This document shows positions 62,294 to 64,000 of a DNA stretch of 64,000 nucleotides, one piece after another. The notes below the pieces were generated by a model. It was not told the origin of the DNA and made no database searches. It saw only the letters and a program-made list of their open reading frames with translations. The translations under genes were made by a program, and so were the position numbers. The number at the start of each line of letters is the position of its first letter. Positions within the stretch are counted from its first letter, which is position 1. The DNA is from Leucobacter aridicollis. Its GTDB lineage: Bacteria; Actinomycetota; Actinomycetes; Actinomycetales; Microbacteriaceae. The DNA lies in contig NZ_JACCBD010000001.1 of NCBI RefSeq assembly GCF_013409595.1, positions 2,418,001-2,482,000 on the forward strand, written 5' to 3'.

Positions 62294-63307
62294 CTAGCTC
62301 AGGCGCGTCTTCGGCGACACCGTGTAAGTGTGCTCTGGGTCGCTGTTGACCACGTCCCCGAGCGCCTCGTCGATGGCAGCGAGGGTCGCTGCGTCGAGCG
62401 TGACGCCCGACGCCTTCACGGTGTCGGCGAGCTGCTCGGGCCTGGACGCGCCAACGAGCGCCGACGCGACGTTTGGGTGCTGCAGCACCCACGCGATTGC
62501 AAGCTGTGGCATCGTGAGCCCCGCTTCCTCAGCGATGAGCTTCAGCCGCTGCACGGCGACGAGCAGCTCCTCTCGGAGAAAATCGTGGATGAACCTCGCG
62601 CCGCTCCGCTCGTCGGTCGCGCGCGACCCCGCGGGGAGCGGCTGGCCCGGCTGGTACTTGCCGGTGAGCACTCCCTGCGCCATCGGCGACCACACAATCT
62701 GCGAGATGCCGAGCTCCTCGGACGCTGGCACGACCTTGCCTTCAATGACCCGCCAGAGCATCGAGTACTGTGGCTGGTTCGAGATGAGCTGGATCCCGAG
62801 CTGTTTCGCGAGCGCGTGGCCCTCACGCAGCTGCTCCGCCGTCCACTCCGACACCCCGATGTACAGCGCCTTGCCCTGGCGCACGATGTCGGCGAACGCC
62901 TGGAACGTCTCTTCGAGCGGCGTCTCATAGTCGAACCTGTGCGCCTGGTACAGGTCGACGTAGTCGGTGCCGAGCCGAGTCAGCGAGCCGTTGATCGACT
63001 CAAAGATGTGTTTCCGGCTCAGCCCCGTGTCGTTCGGTCCCTTGGCTCCGACCGGGAAGTAGCACTTCGTGAAGATCTCGAGCCCCTCGCGCCGCTGCCC
63101 AGCGAGCGCCTTGCCGAGTACAACCTCGGCGCCCTGGTTCGCATAGGTGTCCGCGGTGTCGAAGGTCGTGATTCCTGCGTCGAGCGCCGCATGCACCGTC
63201 TTCGTCGCTGCCTCGTCGGCGACCTGCGAGGCGTGGGTGATCCAGTTGCCGTAGGTGATCTCCGAGACCTTGAGGCCGCTGTTTCCGAGGTAGCGATAGT
63301 TGACCAT
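62294..63307 (-). CDS. Aldo/keto reductase, potassium-channel beta-subunit type
   Basis: A 337-residue aldo/keto reductase. The catalytic tetrad is visible: Asp in TFDTADTY, Tyr in the same run, Lys in IFTKCYF and His in YQAHRFD. SNQPQYSMLWRVIEGKVVPA and VWSPMAQGVLTGKY fit the YghZ/Kv-beta group, which reduces aldehydes with NADPH. ATG 63307 is 6 nt after TAGCGT (63314-63319, minus strand), consistent with a leaderless start. Convergent with the siderophore ATPase gene. Confidence 0.93.
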   Translation of the reverse strand: MVNYRYLGNSGLKVSEITYGNWITHASQVADEAATKTVHAALDAGITTFDTADTYANQGAEVVLGKALAGQRREGLEIFTKCYFPVGAKGPNDTGLSRKHIFESINGSLTRLGTDYVDLYQAHRFDYETPLEETFQAFADIVRQGKALYIGVSEWTAEQLREGHALAKQLGIQLISNQPQYSMLWRVIEGKVVPASEELGISQIVWSPMAQGVLTGKYQPGQPLPAGSRATDERSGARFIHDFLREELLVAVQRLKLIAEEAGLTMPQLAIAWVLQHPNVASALVGASRPEQLADTVKASGVTLDAATLAAIDEALGDVVNSDPEHTYTVSPKTRLS

Positions 63308-63344
63308 GTGCCAACGCTAATACCGCTACCCCGGGAACGGAACC

Positions 63345-64000
63345 CTAGTCCAGGAAGATGTCAGGGCGCAGCTCGCTGTCCGGGGTTCCGGGCACCGCCG
63401 CGTAGCCGGAGAAGTCGGTGACGCCCTCGCCGCGCAGCACGTCCTCTGCGATGAGGGACTGGCCGGTGTATTCTGCCGCTGGCTTCGTGAGCACCGCGTA
63501 CGCCGCGTCGGCATAGACCGCAGCCGTCCGGCTCGCCGCCATCACCTTGTCGCCACCGAGCAGGTTCTGCACGGCAGCGGTCGCGACGGTGGTCGCCGGC
63601 CACAGCGTGTTCGCCGCGACTCCCGCCTTCGCGAACTCAGCCGCCATGCCAAGCGTCGCCATCGTCATGCCGTACTTCGCGAGCGTGTACCCCGTGTGCG
63701 CACCAAGCCACTTGGGGTCGAGGTTCAGGGGCGGCGAGAGCGACAGGATGTGGGGGTTCTCGGCCTGCTGCAGGAGCGGGAGCGCCGCGCGCGAGAGCAT
63801 GAACGTGCCGCGCACGTTCACGTCCTGCATGAGATCGTACTTCTTCGGGCCCAGGTCGAGCGTTCCCGACAGGTCAATGACACTCGCGTTGTTCACGACA
63901 ATGTCGATCCCGCCGAACTCGGCGCGCGCCTGCTCGACGGCCGACGCGATGTCCTCGTCGCTGCGCACGTCGCCGACAATCGCGAGCGCGTTGCCGCCAG
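63345..64000 (-). CDS. HSDL2-like short-chain dehydrogenase, 5' part cut by window edge
   Basis: The C-terminal 218 residues of an SDR; the cofactor-binding start lies beyond the window. DIVVNNASVIDLSGTLDLGP, MQDVNVRGTFMLSRAALPLL, HILSLSPPLNLDPKWLGAHT and YTLAKYGMTMATLGMAAEFA closely follow hydroxysteroid dehydrogenase-like protein 2 (HSDL2), a lipid-related SDR. Ser (LSLSPP) and Tyr-x3-Lys (YTLAK) are present. The ATG-like codon near 63968 is internal, as coding continues to the edge. Confidence 0.9.
   Translation of the reverse strand, partial: GGNALAIVGDVRSDEDIASAVEQARAEFGGIDIVVNNASVIDLSGTLDLGPKKYDLMQDVNVRGTFMLSRAALPLLQQAENPHILSLSPPLNLDPKWLGAHTGYTLAKYGMTMATLGMAAEFAKAGVAANTLWPATTVATAAVQNLLGGDKVMAASRTAAVYADAAYAVLTKPAAEYTGQSLIAEDVLRGEGVTDFSGYAAVPGTPDSELRPDIFLD

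Noticed and set aside
1..64000. CRISPR array, insertion sequence, prophage, integrase or rRNA operon
   Set aside because: No regularly spaced repeats with unique spacers, no transposase or phage motifs, and no rRNA stretches were seen on either strand.

Overview
The window is a single high-GC (roughly 70%) actinobacterial chromosome segment. Gene content and style fit the Microbacteriaceae, and Leucobacter or a close relative is my best guess; no 16S or marker search was possible. Supporting signs are the actinobacterial core order glmU-prs-rplY-pth-mfd-mazG, the coproporphyrin-dependent heme pair HemQ/ferrochelatase, RamA-type acetate regulators, and many genes that start about 6 nt after a TANNNT -10 box (leaderless transcription). 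I see no insertion sequence, phage gene, CRISPR array or rRNA.

Layout. 1-4831: two tandem copies of a three-gene module, each an acetate/pyruvate-type sodium:solute symporter with a DUF485 partner, divergent from a GAF-LuxR (RamA-like) regulator. A nearly identical C5/G3 box sits at the same place in both copies. 4851-11231: housekeeping block mazG, a lipoprotein, mfd, pth, rplY. 11431-15694: MarR-controlled set of oxidoreductases (3alpha-hydroxysteroid dehydrogenase-like SDR, YbaK deacylase, NAD(P)-binding protein, ketosteroid-dehydrogenase-like flavoprotein). 15775-18597: divergent NarL-type two-component system. 18691-23435: HisD/HpsN-family dehydrogenase, LysR regulator and a polar amino-acid ABC importer. 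23658-27322: homoserine-dehydrogenase-like gene, prs, glmU, tRNA-Gln. About 13 kb of accessory genes therefore separates rplY from prs, which are close neighbours in other actinobacteria. 27451-32387: MarR regulator, amidase, acyl-CoA dehydrogenase, membrane protein. 32597-40474: complete kdpFABCDE potassium system. 40689-42680: sortase-type surface protein.

42755-47578: heme synthesis (hemQ, hemH) divergent from a compact FecCD-type heme/siderophore importer. 47640-54560: FadR-type regulator convergent with a branched-chain/hydroxy-acid ABC operon that ends in an alpha-hydroxyacid oxidase; one of its genes is a LivM-LivG fusion. 54751-62254: iron-acquisition block with an orphan double ATPase, an AraC regulator, and a five-gene siderophore uptake operon including a siderophore-interacting flavoprotein. 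Two TTAGGT-N2-ACCTAA operators lie in its promoters. 62294-64000: aldo/keto reductase and the 3' part of an HSDL2-like SDR.

Together the genes describe a free-living or host-associated heterotroph taking up short-chain acids, amino or hydroxy acids, potassium and iron. The most unusual points are the duplicated RamA-transporter modules, the density of leaderless starts, a terminator hairpin overlapping a leaderless promoter and the amidase start codon, and the orphan double ATPase with degenerate motifs.
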